From NCBI GenBank assembly GCA_038496445.1, contig JALMLS010000373.1, positions 1-64,000 of the forward strand: a DNA stretch of 64,000 nt. Reading direction: 5' to 3'. This DNA comes from Trichosphaerium sp. ATCC 40318 (Eukaryota; Discosea; Flabellinia; Trichosidae). The translations under genes were made by a program, and so were the position numbers. This document shows positions 1 to 10,564 of the stretch, piece after piece. A model generated the notes under the pieces. The model did not search any database and had not been told where the DNA came from. It saw nothing but the letters and a program-made list of their open reading frames with translations. Each line of letters opens with the position of its first letter. Position 1 is the first letter of the stretch.

Positions 1-384
1 ATATGCTTTATTTTCATCAAGTGTTTAAGGAAGCATAGAGGGTTTTACAAATGCTGTGCATATTACAACACATGTAACAAATGTAGTGTTGAAGTGAAGC
101 CTTCAGTACCAGCCTTATGGACCATGGCAGCACATATAAATAAATTGTTCATAATATTTCAACTTTTCAGAATATAACACATATTCCAAAAAATAACATC
201 TCAAAAAAAAGCATTTTTTAATGTTTAAGTTTCAATTCAAAAAAAAATTGTTGCAAATAATGTTAAAATTGCAAGTCTATTCAAAAATAAAGCAAACATA
301 TGGTTTTGTTGGGTAGGTAAAAAATCACGTCTCAGTGTGGAAGGACGTGAAAACGAAAAAATGAAGAATGCAATGAAGATTTCT
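1..384. other. AT-rich spacer downstream of the 28S gene
   Basis: This stretch lies just beyond the 3' end of the minus-strand 28S rRNA, so it is expected to be 3' external spacer or intergenic spacer. It is AT-rich with several A-runs. I see no coding frame, tRNA or clear repeat in it. A match to the U6 snRNA 5' region (GGCAGCACATATA, about 126-138) has no ACAGAGA box after it and is treated as chance. Confidence 0.6.
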
Positions 385-793
385 GAATACAATTTAGTCG
401 GGCCTCTGCCTCAGCAGGTCGTCGCACCCGAAGGCTTGAGCGACTCCCTAGCTTACAACAGTAAATGCCCTAAGACCCTGTTCGAGTTCCCGTGGTTTAC
501 GGGGCCCCTGCGGGCGTTTGCTAAGACGTGCTACTTGTGCCATAGTGTAGAACCTTTGCGGGCCGAAGCCTTTCGTTCGAGGAGGCGCAGCAACGACAAT
601 GTCGCCGCGCGGCTCTTGGCGGCTGGGTTTCCGACTTTAGAGGCCTTCAGCCGTACTCCCAATGGCGTGGCTTCGCGAACCGCCCTCTCGGACGTCCGCG
701 GACACTAGAGGCCACCGATGCCCGTTCCTCTCGTACTGAGGCATCGCTACCGACGACGCGCATGTTAATAAAATAGGCCCACCAGTAGGGTAA

Positions 794-837
<44 letters not shown>

Positions 838-1554
838 GTAAGTGGGTGAACAATCCAACCCTTGGAGCATTCTGCTACACCTGGATAGGAAGAGCCGACA
901 TCGAAGAATCAAAAAGTCGCGTCGCTCTGAGCGCTTGGCGACCACAAGCCAGTTATCCCTATGGTAATTTTTCTGTCACCCCAGTGTCAGGTTACATGAC
1001 TAGTCACGAGGGATCTCTAGGCCTCCCGTTAGGGTGCAAGAGCGATGGCTCCACTCTTGCTCAAGGGGGCTTTTAGCCTTGGCCTCTACGTGGGGTTTCT
1101 GTCCCCACTGAGCTCCCCTTAGGTCATCCGTGTTACCCTATAGCGGATGTGCCGCCCCAGCCAAACTCCCGGCCACGCGCTGTCCGCCTTAATGCTTGTC
1201 AAAGTCTCGGAATCGGAAGGTAGTCCGCACTTTCGATTGGGCCCGCCTCAACCTAAAGACCGACTTGTATGGTTCGAGCAGCGCCACGTCCTCCGAAGAG
1301 GCAGGCGCTTTCGCCCGTTTTGAATGCGTCTGGGGCCCGACCTCCGGAGTAGAAGTGTTACACCTTTCGTAAAAAACTACTTCCTACCCTATACCTCCAG
1401 TGCCAAGCCCCTAAGCGTGGTGAGAGTCAAACTCAACAGGGTCTTCTTTCCCCGCTGGTAGAAAAGTCGCCCGTTCGCGACTCTGTGGTTTCGCCACGGT
1501 CGGCGTAGGGACAGCGAGAACCTCATTCATCCATTCATGCGCGTCATTAGTTAC

Positions 1555-1604
<50 letters not shown>

Positions 1605-4225
1605 AACCCGTGCTTGGGTGAAATTAAGCACCGCAACTTTCAAAGCACTGGGCAGGAGTCACCCTTTGTCAGACCTCAGAGGAGGTATCAAAGGGCTAAG
1701 TTTTAAGTAAACAGTTGGGTTCTCTAAGCTTCTGAGAGTTCCGCCATGATCCGCTTGTGGACCTCTTTGCAGGGACTGTGCGCCATTCCCGAAGGGGCTA
1801 CACTGAAGTAGCGCAGACGCACGTCGTCCCGGGTCCCGGTCAGCAGAGCCAGCCCTTTTCCCGAAGTTACGGGCCGCGTATGCCGACTTCCCTTACGCCG
1901 TTTACACCGTGCAGCGCCAGAGGTGACTAACCTAGGGGACCTGATGCGGTTTTCGGTACGGTATGAGCCTGGAGGACACTGAACACCCGAAAGTGTCGGC
2001 TTCGGAGAGGAGCAGCCTCGTGAGAACGAGCTCACCAACACCCCTAGAAAGCAAAAGTGCTTTCCCATTAGCTACCCTCGACTCTTTCCCTTCGCCGCTT
2101 TACGTGGCTCCGGGGAGTTTCCCTCGAATAGCTTAGGCGCGGGAGAAGGCCCCGCAGAAGTGTGGTTGCTCGCGTGCGCTCTCTCTCTCAGTGTTGCCAC
2201 TTCTAAAGCAAATGCATCCTCCTTACCCATGCCCTGGATTACTCACCAGGTTGCCTTTCGCCGAGTTGAAAGCATCGCAGACTTCCACCAGTCTTCAGAA
2301 ACAGTAAAGTTCATCCGAACAAGGTGTCGTCTGCCAGCATCAAACAGTATACTCTATTAGGAGCTGGCTTAGGACCGGCTAACTCGCAGCTGAATGCCAT
2401 CACCGCGAAACCCTTCCCCACTTGGGCGACCTGGCTGTGATAAACACTGTTTCACCAGGCTCCAATTGCTACTACCACCAAGATCATCACTGCTGGTGGC
2501 TCCGGGTGGACGCCACCGCCCCCCTTCTACGCCACCAGCACGCCGTCCTACCGCACCCTGGGCCGAGCCGGGGCGATCGCGCAGCGGCGGCTAAGGCAGT
2601 TTAGCGCCATCCATTTTCGGCGCGTCCCAATTCGGCTGGTGAGAAGTTACTCACTCCTTAGAGGATGACGACTTCCATGTCCACCTTCCAGCTGTCTAAA
2701 CTGGAACACCGCCTTCGTTGTCTTGGTTACTGCCTATTCGGGCGCCTTTGCTGCTGCTCGCGTTTAAAACCGTCTCGTCAGTCCTGCTTATCAAGACCGG
2801 CCCAATAGGGGTCCACCGTCTCGGTGATCACAGCCATTCGGCCTGTGATCGGTCGCCTCTTATGTGTTTGATAATAGGTCGATGGCAACTTTGGCCTCCG
2901 ATACCTCTTTCCAGTGGCTCTACGAGACGAGACCGGCGTCACGGACCCCCTCTATCCTTAGGGATACTTCGAACGGTACCAGCTACGTTGGCAGCTCGTT
3001 TGGTCTCTCGCCCCTATACCCAATGTCCGGCGAGCGATTTGCACGTCAGCAACGCTACGGGCGTCCAGCGGGATTTCTCCCGCCTTCCCCCTTTTCGGGT
3101 ATAGATCGCTACCTTTCGGGTATCGCCCAACGTACTATCGCCTGCCAAGAGAACAACGCCGGAGATGGCAAAGTGTATCTACTTCGGTATGACGTGTTTT
3201 TAATTACTTGCGTAACATAAAAACATGATAATAGCATAGTCGGTTTTTTATGTCGATCTTTGCAAACTTATACATGTGAAATGTAATACGTTTGTTTTTT
3301 TATAAAGAACTTGACGGCCTAGGAGCTTATCCTTGGCTTCATTTCTGTGCGGGTTGGAGGTTTGATCTCTCACCCTCGCACGCTCGGCGAACTCCTTGAT
3401 CCGTGTTTCAAGACGGGATACACGGAGGCCATGGCCCAATAAGGGCATAGAGCCTCATTGAGGTTGTGGACGATGAATGACGAACTTCGTTCCTTTCGGA
3501 AGAAGACGTACATTCGGAGGTTTCAGTGATTTCAGTGAACCAACGCCATTTAAAGGTTTAAAAGTGCTTTTTGATGTCCTTTCAACCAAACCCACGTTTT
3601 TATGCTTTTCAGCTTGTAGGATGGTGTGGACAGCACAGTTAGCCAGTATGACTTTTTTGTGTTGGTCACTTCGATTACCTTCCCCTCGACGTTTTGTTTC
3701 ATTATAATCTTCCAGGGCACAAGGCCCGGTCGCTTTTCCCTCGCTACAAGAGCGTCTGCCATGTGCAGATTAGGTGCAGGGCACCTACGTACTCCGTGCC
3801 ATTTGTACCCTTGCCGGCTTCGGGTCTTTTAACCCTCTATCGAGGAGTGCTGTTTCAGTCTTCCCTCACGGTACTGGTGCGCTATCGGCCACCTCCCGAT
3901 ACTTAGCCTTGCCGGGTAACCTCCCGGTAACTTCGTATGGCACGGCCAAACCATACTACTCCTGGACGATGGGACTCTATTTCCTCGGTTGACAGCGTAC
4001 GGGGCTCGCACCCTCTACGGCTACGACTCGTGCGTAATTCCCGTCAACGTCTGGAAGAGCCACCACGCCTTAGCCCACAACTCCGATGCTAGGCTCGGAT
4101 TCAGGCTTGAGCTTGTCCCCTTTCGCTCGCCGCTACTCAGGGAGTCCCTTTTGGTTTCCTTTCCTCTGCCCCAATGATATGCTTAACTTAGGCAGGTCGC
4201 CAAGTGTAACTCAGGACGCAAGTTG
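385..4225 (-). rRNA. 28S (large subunit) ribosomal RNA
   Basis: The complement carries landmarks of eukaryotic LSU rRNA in the right order. At the 5' end (about 4190-4225) it has AAGTTAAGCATATCA followed by a GAGGAAA segment. GAGTAGCGGCGAGCGAAAG follows (about 4115-4140). CACGGATCAAGGAGT is near 3400. The sarcin-ricin loop AGTACGAGAGGAACGG is at 721-740, GGCCTCTAAAG near 640, and the terminal CTGCTGAGGCAGAG block near 410. Both ends are estimates. AT-rich blocks at about 3205-3310 and 3520-3720 fall in the variable D2/D3 area. They could be expansion segments, introns or internal spacers that are cut out; Euglenozoa are known to have fragmented LSU rRNA. The ORFs read across this gene are spurious. 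Confidence 0.93.
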
Positions 4226-4411
4226 TGTTTTTTTAATGCTTTCAGTTCAGTATGTAAACCAACCTTCCCTCTAAAGCTTCGCTTAAGTAAGCTAGGCATG
4301 AGTTCTGGAGGAACGTCACTTCTGGCAATTTATTAATTAGTTGTGGCAACCACTTTCTTTTTTACAAGATTTAAGTGTGTACACCATACGCAGCACCAAA
4401 TAAATTTAGTG
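4226..4411 (-). other. ITS2
   Basis: This is the spacer between the 5.8S-like segment and the 28S 5' end. It is AT-rich with T-runs and holds no ORF. Its limits depend on the 5.8S boundary, which is itself approximate. Confidence 0.6.
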
Positions 4412-4560
4412 TTTGTTTTGCTGGCGTCGCTGAGTCACGCTCCTTTGCCTGTGATTCGTGAGAATACAGAACGCGGCCTGAGGCATTCGGCAATGCCACC
4501 TTCAGATGAGAGCGATTCCGGTGGCTGGTTTCATAGTGATCCATGGCCTTCTTCGGGGGA
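4412..4560 (-). rRNA. 5.8S ribosomal RNA, divergent
   Basis: The segment sits where 5.8S belongs, between 18S and 28S. On the minus strand it reads GGATCACT, then a CTGAAG...GGCA...GAATGCC block, then GCGTTCTGTATTCTCACGAA. These match, in order, the conserved 5.8S blocks GGATCAC, GATGAAGAACGCAGCGAAATGC and GCAGAATTCCGTGAATCA, but with many differences. Position and block order support the call more than sequence identity does. The ends are estimates to within about 15 nt. An ORF across this segment is spurious. Confidence 0.7.
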
Positions 4561-4827
4561 GGTGCCTAACCGTTCACCGACAAGGTTTGGTTTCTTTCGA
4601 AAATCTTGACGTTCTTTATAGTCGTGCCACGACTGTGTTTTGGTTTGCCAAAATGGCGGTTGTGGAGCTGGCAGATATACAAGATATCACCACAGCAGAG
4701 GATGATTACATCTTCACTTACCGAGGTAAGATCAGATTTACCAAACCAGAGCTGATACTCCAATTTTTTTTCTTTTAAACTTGGTTAAAAGTTGGTTTAA
4801 TTGCTTCTAAGGGTTTAATACCAATAG
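4561..4827 (-). other. ITS1
   Basis: This is the spacer between the 18S 3' end and the 5.8S-like segment. It contains a small inverted repeat (GTCGTG/CACGAC near 4620-4635) and AT-rich sequence towards the 18S side. I see no gene in it. Confidence 0.6.
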
Positions 4828-7482
4828 TATTGATCCTTCAGCAGGTTCACCTACTGAAACCTTGTTACGACTTCATCATCCTTTATGAGCGCAAGTTCGA
4901 GCAGGTTCGATAACCGGCAAGCCGGTCGTCCCCCCTGGTCTCACTCGCACCCACATCGGTCGATGCGACGGGCGGTGTGTACAAGCAACAGGGACAGATT
5001 CCAGGTGCGTTGATGACACACCTGTACGAGGCATTCCGCGTTCGTGGCTACAGTTACAGCAACCAGTCCCTAAGCACGCATGTGTCTTTTCGAAGAAGCA
5101 GCATTGAGCACGCTAACATCCAAATCGACCACACGGTGCGCTTTCATGTATTTTTTTTATGAACATTGCAGAAACTTGCTTCATAATAAAGTTTGCCTTG
5201 GTAAAGATATAATCTTCCAAGTCAAAGCATTTAAGTGAAGAAGAAACCTTGTTTGTTAATTTGAAACGATCCACAGCTCTTTCAATGTTTACACTAAGGA
5301 ACATAGTCCAAAGATGTAAGTTTTCATCTAACAGCGCTTCTCATCTTAACATTAAAGGAATTTAACTTCCTAAAAAGCCTCGACGAGGGGGTTAACTCTT
5401 TTATATTAGGTTCAGGACAGACTTTGTTATGAAGGTGATAGTTTCCGAAGGTGCGTTTAAGTGTAGTCGTATTTAGATAATTAAATCTGAGGTTTAACTC
5501 GCTGTCGTGAAGAAGTGTTCTGGCGGTTTCAGGGCTTGCCCGGATGCCTGTTCGGCCCAGGAACCCGTTGAACTAAGCAGTGTAGGCCGCGTGCGGCCCG
5601 GAATATCTGGGGGCATCCCGGATCTGTTATAGCCGCCGCTTCTTACGACTTTTCGCCGTCAGTCCTGCACAGGGGTCCCGCACGAGGCGGGGGAATCAAT
5701 GTGACAGTAGCGATCTCGCCCGTTATCGGAATAAACCTGACAGATAAGTCCACGAGCCTAAAACGACCATGCACCACCGTTAGCTAACTCGGAAAAGACC
5801 CTTCAGTCTGTTCGTCCCCTTAGAGCGTCCGATCCCGGTAAGTTGTCGCGCGTTGAGTCAAATTGAGCCGCAGCCTCCAGAGCCTGGTGGTGTTGCTCCG
5901 TCAATGCCTTTAAGTTTCAGCCTTGCGACCATACTTCCCCCCTGGGCCCGATTACTTCGGTTTCCCGTGGGAACGGGCCCCGAGCCTTGGTTTGCCCGGC
6001 GCCCATTCAGTCGGCATCGTTTACTGTGGAGACTACACGGGTCTCTAATCCGCTTCGCTCCCTCCACCATCGTTCTAGATCACCGGCCACGCCCTTGCAG
6101 AGCGCCTTCGCTTCGGGTAGTTTGGATCAGGTCAAAAGATTTCACTCCTCGCTGATACCACACTCTCTACCCCGTACGCACCTAGTAATCGTGTGTTCTT
6201 TATTAGTGTGAAGACTAACTCAAGTTTTTCCTCAAAGTACTTTTGTAATTCACAATGTTTTTATTCCCTTAATGAAGAACATGAGTTTTCACTCAGACTT
6301 GCATATCAGGATATTGTTCATACTTAGTTAAAATGAGACTTGAGCGTCGCACTTGGTAAAGTGTTATTTTTTTGTTTTTTTAAAGCCCAATTCCAGGATG
6401 CTGGTGGGTGGCATAGCGGCCGAAGCCTAAACTGACCTTGCGTTTGAGCGAAGCCATTTATGCCTGGTCGGGCGATGAAAAAGAGTCGGGGGGTTTATGT
6501 CAAGGAGTAAACTCCTATCTAAACCTTGTCCCTCTCAGCTGTGTCGTTGTTTGGACTGCGAGCGCTTTAACAGCAACAGCAAAAGTATAAGCTTTCGGAG
6601 TGGGTGTTACCGCGGGTGCTGGCACCCAACTTGTCCTCCAATAGTTTCTCAGGGCGACATTCAGTTGCCCCTCATTGCGACGACCGGTTTAAATGCCGGC
6701 CTCGTTACACTCAGTCGCTGGCTCGATTTGCAATCAATGGCCAAGTTACGCGCCTGCTGTTACCCGTAAGTACAGGGGCCGTATCTAATGCCCCTTCTCC
6801 GGGAACCGAACCCTAGTTCCCCGTTACCCGTCACTGCCGCGGTAGGCCGTTACCCTACCGCCTGGCTGATAGGTCGGCCGCCCTTCCGACTCGTGGAGGG
6901 GGAGAACTCTCAACTTTATATCGATATGATCTTTTTTATGAAAAAGCACATTCAGCGAAGGATCGAGATTTGAACAATGTTCATTTTTCTTTCACCTAGT
7001 TTCACTTATGTAAACTTTAACAATTTTTTTTAGAAACATGTCTAGTCAGAGAGAACTCCTCATAACTCCATCGCATGCCCCAACGCCGCTCTTCCCGACG
7101 GAGTACGGACGCCGCTTCCTAAGGGGAGGCTGCTTCCCTTGGCGAACCAAGATGGGATCGGGTGATCGTCCGCTCCTGAGCGTTGGATGCGACCGATGGG
7201 TCCTTGCAGCAGAGGGGCCCATCGGCAGCGCTAGGCGCATTACGTATTAGCCGCAGGTTTCCTTTAATCCCGGTTATCCGCGGGGGAGGCCACGAGTTTT
7301 GGTTATAGTGCGTTTAGGAAACGAGTTCCTTTGTGCAAAATGACGTGACCATTATTAGTCTTGTCGGGTGGGTTACGACCGTTTTAAGGAGCCGTTTGCG
7401 GCTCCGAGGATACCTCTTTGCTGAGCTTGCATGGCTTAATCCTTCGAGAAAGCTTATCACTCCTGGCAGGCTCAACCAGGTA
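4828..7482 (-). rRNA. 18S (small subunit) ribosomal RNA with large AT-rich expansions
   Basis: The complement starts with TACCTGGTTGAGCCTGCCAG (about 7482) and ends with GTAGGTGAACCTGCTGAAGG plus ATCAATA (about 4828). Between them are the 530 loop (about 6607-6625), the GCTGAAACTTAAAGGCATTG block (about 5905-5925), the TTTGACTCAACGCG block (about 5850-5865) and the GTACACACCGCCCGTCGC decoding-region block (about 4964-4981). The length is about 2655 nt against roughly 1800 nt usually. The extra length is in AT-rich segments at about 5135-5500, 6205-6385 and 6915-7040, which correspond to the V7/V8, V4 and V2 regions. The V2 insert is bounded by complementary GGAG..CTCTC and GAGAG..CTCC arms, which looks like an extended helix rather than an intron. 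The 530 loop has CACCC where most eukaryotes have CAGCC, a change I know from Euglenozoa. Confidence 0.95.
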
Positions 7483-8298
7483 CCTTTTGCATCAGAGTTT
7501 TAAAGCAGATAGCTGCATTTAAAATAATTTCTCATCAGACCAAAGGTGGTTGAGGTTTTTAGGTGGTTTTTTGAAGAATGAACTTCATAAGAAACCATTC
7601 AATCTATAATCCTATTCTCTTTCAAGGAGGATATCTATAGATGAAGGTCTTTTTGATGAACATCACAAATACCTGGTGCCGGACAACATCAGCCTTTCTT
7701 GTTGGAGAAGAAGCTGATGTGTCTTGGTTATGGTTTTTATGGCAAGAGATGCTCATAGAGCACATTGCCACAACAGCATAGGGTTGTGTCTTTTTATGGA
7801 CTACTTTTCTTGATGAGTCATGCCTATTTTTTTTTACCGAGTAGCCCTTGAGGCATCGTCGGTAATAGCTTGCAACTGCATCATTTTTCATACACTCTTT
7901 TTTTTTTGATTTTGTTTACTAATCAAGTACTTGGACTGTGCCTTTCCTTGTTGAGTCTTCAAGTTGTAGCAACTTGGCTACACTTGTTGTGTTGATGTAC
8001 TTGGCTTGTGTGCCTTTCCGTCAATTTGCCTTTCACATTTCTGCTTCAGGCTCACATCTATTATTACCCAAGTACTTGATACTTTGTCTTTCCATTGGGT
8101 TGTTTTGGATGTGATACAGCTTTTGTGGATTGATTGGAGCACTTTGACTCCTTTCCTCCACCTAAGCATGTGACTTTGCACATACTTAGAGCTGTATTAT
8201 TGTATGACTCTGAACTCGATTAGCATTTCTACACCTTTTTTTCTTTTTTTAAGGTGTTCTAATGCTAGAAGAGAACATGTGTGTGTTCATACATAGGC

Positions 8299-8325
8299 AG
8301 TTGTTGCCCACTAAGGGCTTCAACT
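8299..8325. repeat. Symmetrical GCCC/GGGC hairpin, copy 1
   Basis: AGTTG-TT-GCCC-ACTAA-GGGC-TT-CAACT folds perfectly, with a TT/TT internal loop and a 5-nt loop. An identical copy is at 8523-8549 and a degenerate one (TTGT..GCCC-ACTTA-GGGC..ACAA) at about 8568-8597. They alternate with the ACTCGATTA stem-loops, so the two hairpins may form one repeat unit. Confidence 0.75.
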
Positions 8326-8522
8326 TGCTTTTTGTGCTCCTGGTTATGTGACTTGCACATACTAGGAAAACTGTGTGCCACTCGATTAGCATTTCTACAC
8401 CTTTCAGTAAAGTGTTCTAATGCTAGAAGAGAGAGCTAAGTTTGTTACATGACTCGATTAGCATTTCTACACTTCAAATGAGTGTTCTAATGCTAGAAGA
8501 GCGCATGTGTTTGTACACAAGT

Positions 8523-8549
8523 AGTTGTTGCCCACTAAGGGCTTCAACT
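8523..8549. repeat. Symmetrical GCCC/GGGC hairpin, copy 2
   Basis: This is identical over 27 nt to the hairpin at 8299-8325, again a short distance after an ACTCGATTA stem-loop. The identity of stems, internal loop and terminal loop suggests recent duplication or selection. Confidence 0.75.
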
Positions 8550-9559
8550 CATGTTTTTTTTGTACTGACTTGTTTTGCCCACTTAGGGCTACAAACTCAA
8601 TTCAACATGCTTTAACGACAATAACTCGATCGACATCTCTTTATCAATCTGTCATTTAATGACAGAGATAAGATGAAGGAGGAGTACAATGTCTAGCTTT
8701 TTGTACAATACATACATTGGGTCCACTCAGGGACTACTATGATGATTGTGTAGCTAGTGTATTCTAATGATACAAAAAGTAACTCGATTAACATATTTTA
8801 CATATGAAACAAGAGCACTTTTGTAGTCACTAACAACATCATCACTATTGTGTAGTGGGAGTGTTGTTGTGTCATTGAGAGTACAGGTTTCGTTGTCTCA
8901 TGATCCAAAAGGGAACTCGATTAACATTTCTACGCTCCGTACAAAACGCGCGTTATAATGATAGAAGAGAACCTTCCTTTCTTGCTAGAGTGGAACACAG
9001 TATTAGAGCTGCAATACCACATACACACACAACATAATACATAAACCAACGGGCATCGTCATCGATGGATATACTAAGAGACGAGCTGAACTCGCCCTTT
9101 TCTATCACATAATAAAGCTAGAGTAGCCATACTTGGTGGTTTATGTGTGTGGATGTAATGTGTGCATGGATAAATACAACTTACATGCGTGTGTCCACTT
9201 CCAGTGGTCGGAAGAAAAAGGATCGATAGTAAAGAGGACTTACAGCCATGTGCTCTAAAAAAAAACGCTCGAAAACACATTAGAACATTGTTGGTGTTCC
9301 AAGTATTATTTTTGTTTCCTTGCGATAGAAGAATACAGGCTACCCTCGTTCACTATGTTTGATGAAATGTGTTTTGTTTCTGTAGTTACAGAAGACGCAA
9401 CATTATTATCACCTCGGACGAAACAGGTTTCGCGGAGCCAGAAGTCGATTACCACTGCCCTATGCTATGTTTTTTACGCATTTTTCATAGGGGCGCTTAC
9501 GTGGTAGAAGAACAACAGCATCCTAGGTCCTCGCGCTTTACCGTCACACCCTTTGTTTT

Positions 9560-9603
9560 GATCATCATTCCAAAGAAGTTTTTTTTTCTTTGGAATGATG
9601 ATC
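9560..9603. repeat. Perfect 18-bp inverted repeat with poly-T loop
   Basis: The left arm at 9560-9577 reads GATCATCATTCCAAAGAA. The right arm at 9586-9603 is its exact reverse complement, separated by 8 nt of mostly T. A weaker hairpin (TGCACGATG/CATCGTGCA) follows near 9639-9668, and TGCATTT/AAATGCA near 9731-9751. No gene is associated. Transcribed, it would be a very stable hairpin; a cruciform or a small mobile-element remnant are other readings. Confidence 0.8.
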
Positions 9604-10112
9604 CAGAGGCGTGATGGCACAGTCACCGTAAATGTGCTGCACGATGGACGGACCCATCTTCATCGTGCACTCCCTTGTGGGCTTGTTCATCGGGTAACAA
9701 CAAAAGGGCTTGCGGACGTCGCGTTTTTTTTTGCATTTTCTTCAAATGCATTTTTTTTCGCGTTCGACCGATTCTCTCTTTTTTTTTTTGTTTTGTTTTC
9801 TCGATTGTGCCAAAGGGAAAGAGATGCGATTTCTGCAGGCGCGCACTACTCATCTTTTTTTCTCGCCCTTCTGAGCAGGCAATATCGCCTTGCGTTTCAG
9901 GGGTAGTTGATTTTCGGTTTGTGCCTCATAGTCTTTTCTCCATTTACGCCGCCATTAGGCTACACGGTTGTAAGACTGACGCCCTTTCCTGAAAATATCC
10001 AGTTTTCGCAGCCCTGGCTTCGTTTAGTACCTCATTACTACAAGTTTACAGCTCAGTACAAATATCCACGGTACAAAAAATAATATCCAAAACAGTAATA
10101 GGTTGTATTCAT

Positions 10113-10136
10113 ACCGCGCTAAACACGCGGTTTTTT
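10113..10136 (+). terminator. GC hairpin followed by T-run (possible transcription terminator)
   Basis: ACCGCG pairs with CGCGGT across a 7-nt loop, and T residues follow directly. In bacteria this would be an intrinsic terminator. In this eukaryotic setting a T-run can end RNA polymerase III transcription, but I find no Pol III gene just upstream. It is recorded as a structure with uncertain meaning. Confidence 0.25.
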
Positions 10137-10564
10137 AACTAGTGAGTAACGCAACAGGCTTATTGATTGCGCTTGGAACTCGGTACACGCGCGAAAATCA
10201 ACAGAAAAGCCGTACAACTTTTTTTTTATAACTTATCCACAGTTTTTCTTTTTTTTTTTGCTTTCAATCGCTTTGTTTATGCCGGTATTGGCCTTTTCAT
10301 CCATTTTTTTGCGTAACGATCGCGGCTAGGCGGATATGTCACCTTTCCTCTCCATAACGAATGTGCGTGACTGCTGCGGTTAGCGCTTGTTAGCTTCTCA
10401 GGGAAAGATAAACGAAAACAACGCCAAGAGTATTTTTTGTACAAAAATGGTACATTAAAAAAGTCCACCAAATCAGTTCGTTTGCCTCTTCGCACGGAAA
10501 ACCGGTTTAGTTTATTGTACATCAATATTGTCACAACAGAGTTTTTTTTCTGTATTAATGACTG

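Larger units (their letters stand above)
8214..8969. repeat. Array of six related stem-loops (ACTCGATTA family)
   Basis: Six units begin with ACTCGATTA or a close variant, at 8214, 8380, 8452, 8634, 8782 and 8915. The best three (8214-8273, 8380-8431, 8452-8501) share left arm TAGCATTTCTACACYT and right arm TTCTAATGCTAGAAGAG. They fold as TAGCATT/AATGCTA plus ACACC/GGTGT around a symmetrical TCT/TCT internal loop. The terminal loop varies in length and sequence while the arms are kept. The last three copies are degenerate; the 8634 unit has its own CTGTCAT/ATGACAG stem. They lie 0.7-1.5 kb upstream of 18S, so they may belong to the 5' ETS or to spacer enhancer/terminator repeats. Their function is unknown. 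Confidence 0.8.
7483..10564. other. rDNA upstream spacer (5' ETS / intergenic spacer), no gene found
   Basis: About 3.1 kb lie between the 18S 5' end and the stop codon of the next gene. The near part should be the 5' external transcribed spacer of the leftward pre-rRNA. The open frames here are short, rich in poly-T-derived Phe/Lys runs, and show no family resemblance. What stands out is secondary structure: a paired AATCAAGTACTTGG/CCAAGTACTTGAT arm (7921-7934 with 8068-8080), the hairpin array listed separately, and several perfect hairpins at 9560-10136. The Pol I promoter should lie here, but I cannot place it. Confidence 0.55.

Noticed and set aside
126-138. U6 snRNA-like string GGCAGCACATATA
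   Set aside because: The 5' stem partner and the ACAGAGA box that should follow are missing.
6915-7040. Group I intron in 18S
   Set aside because: The insert is too short, has no recognisable P/Q/R/S core, and its ends pair with each other as an extended helix.
337-7250. Many open frames of 60-130 codons across the left 7 kb
   Set aside because: They lie over rRNA genes and their spacers; their translations are low-complexity or random and start at rRNA core motifs.
8214-8969. Hairpin array as a CRISPR array
   Set aside because: The repeats are not of fixed length, spacing is irregular, loops rather than spacers vary, and the genome is eukaryotic.
9369-9992. Overlapping open frames upstream of the kinase gene
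   Set aside because: They run through poly-T blocks and hairpins, give Phe/Lys-rich peptides on both strands, and show no splice or family evidence.
10225-10236. DnaA-box-like TTATCCACAG
   Set aside because: This is eukaryotic nuclear DNA; a single 9-mer match is expected by chance.
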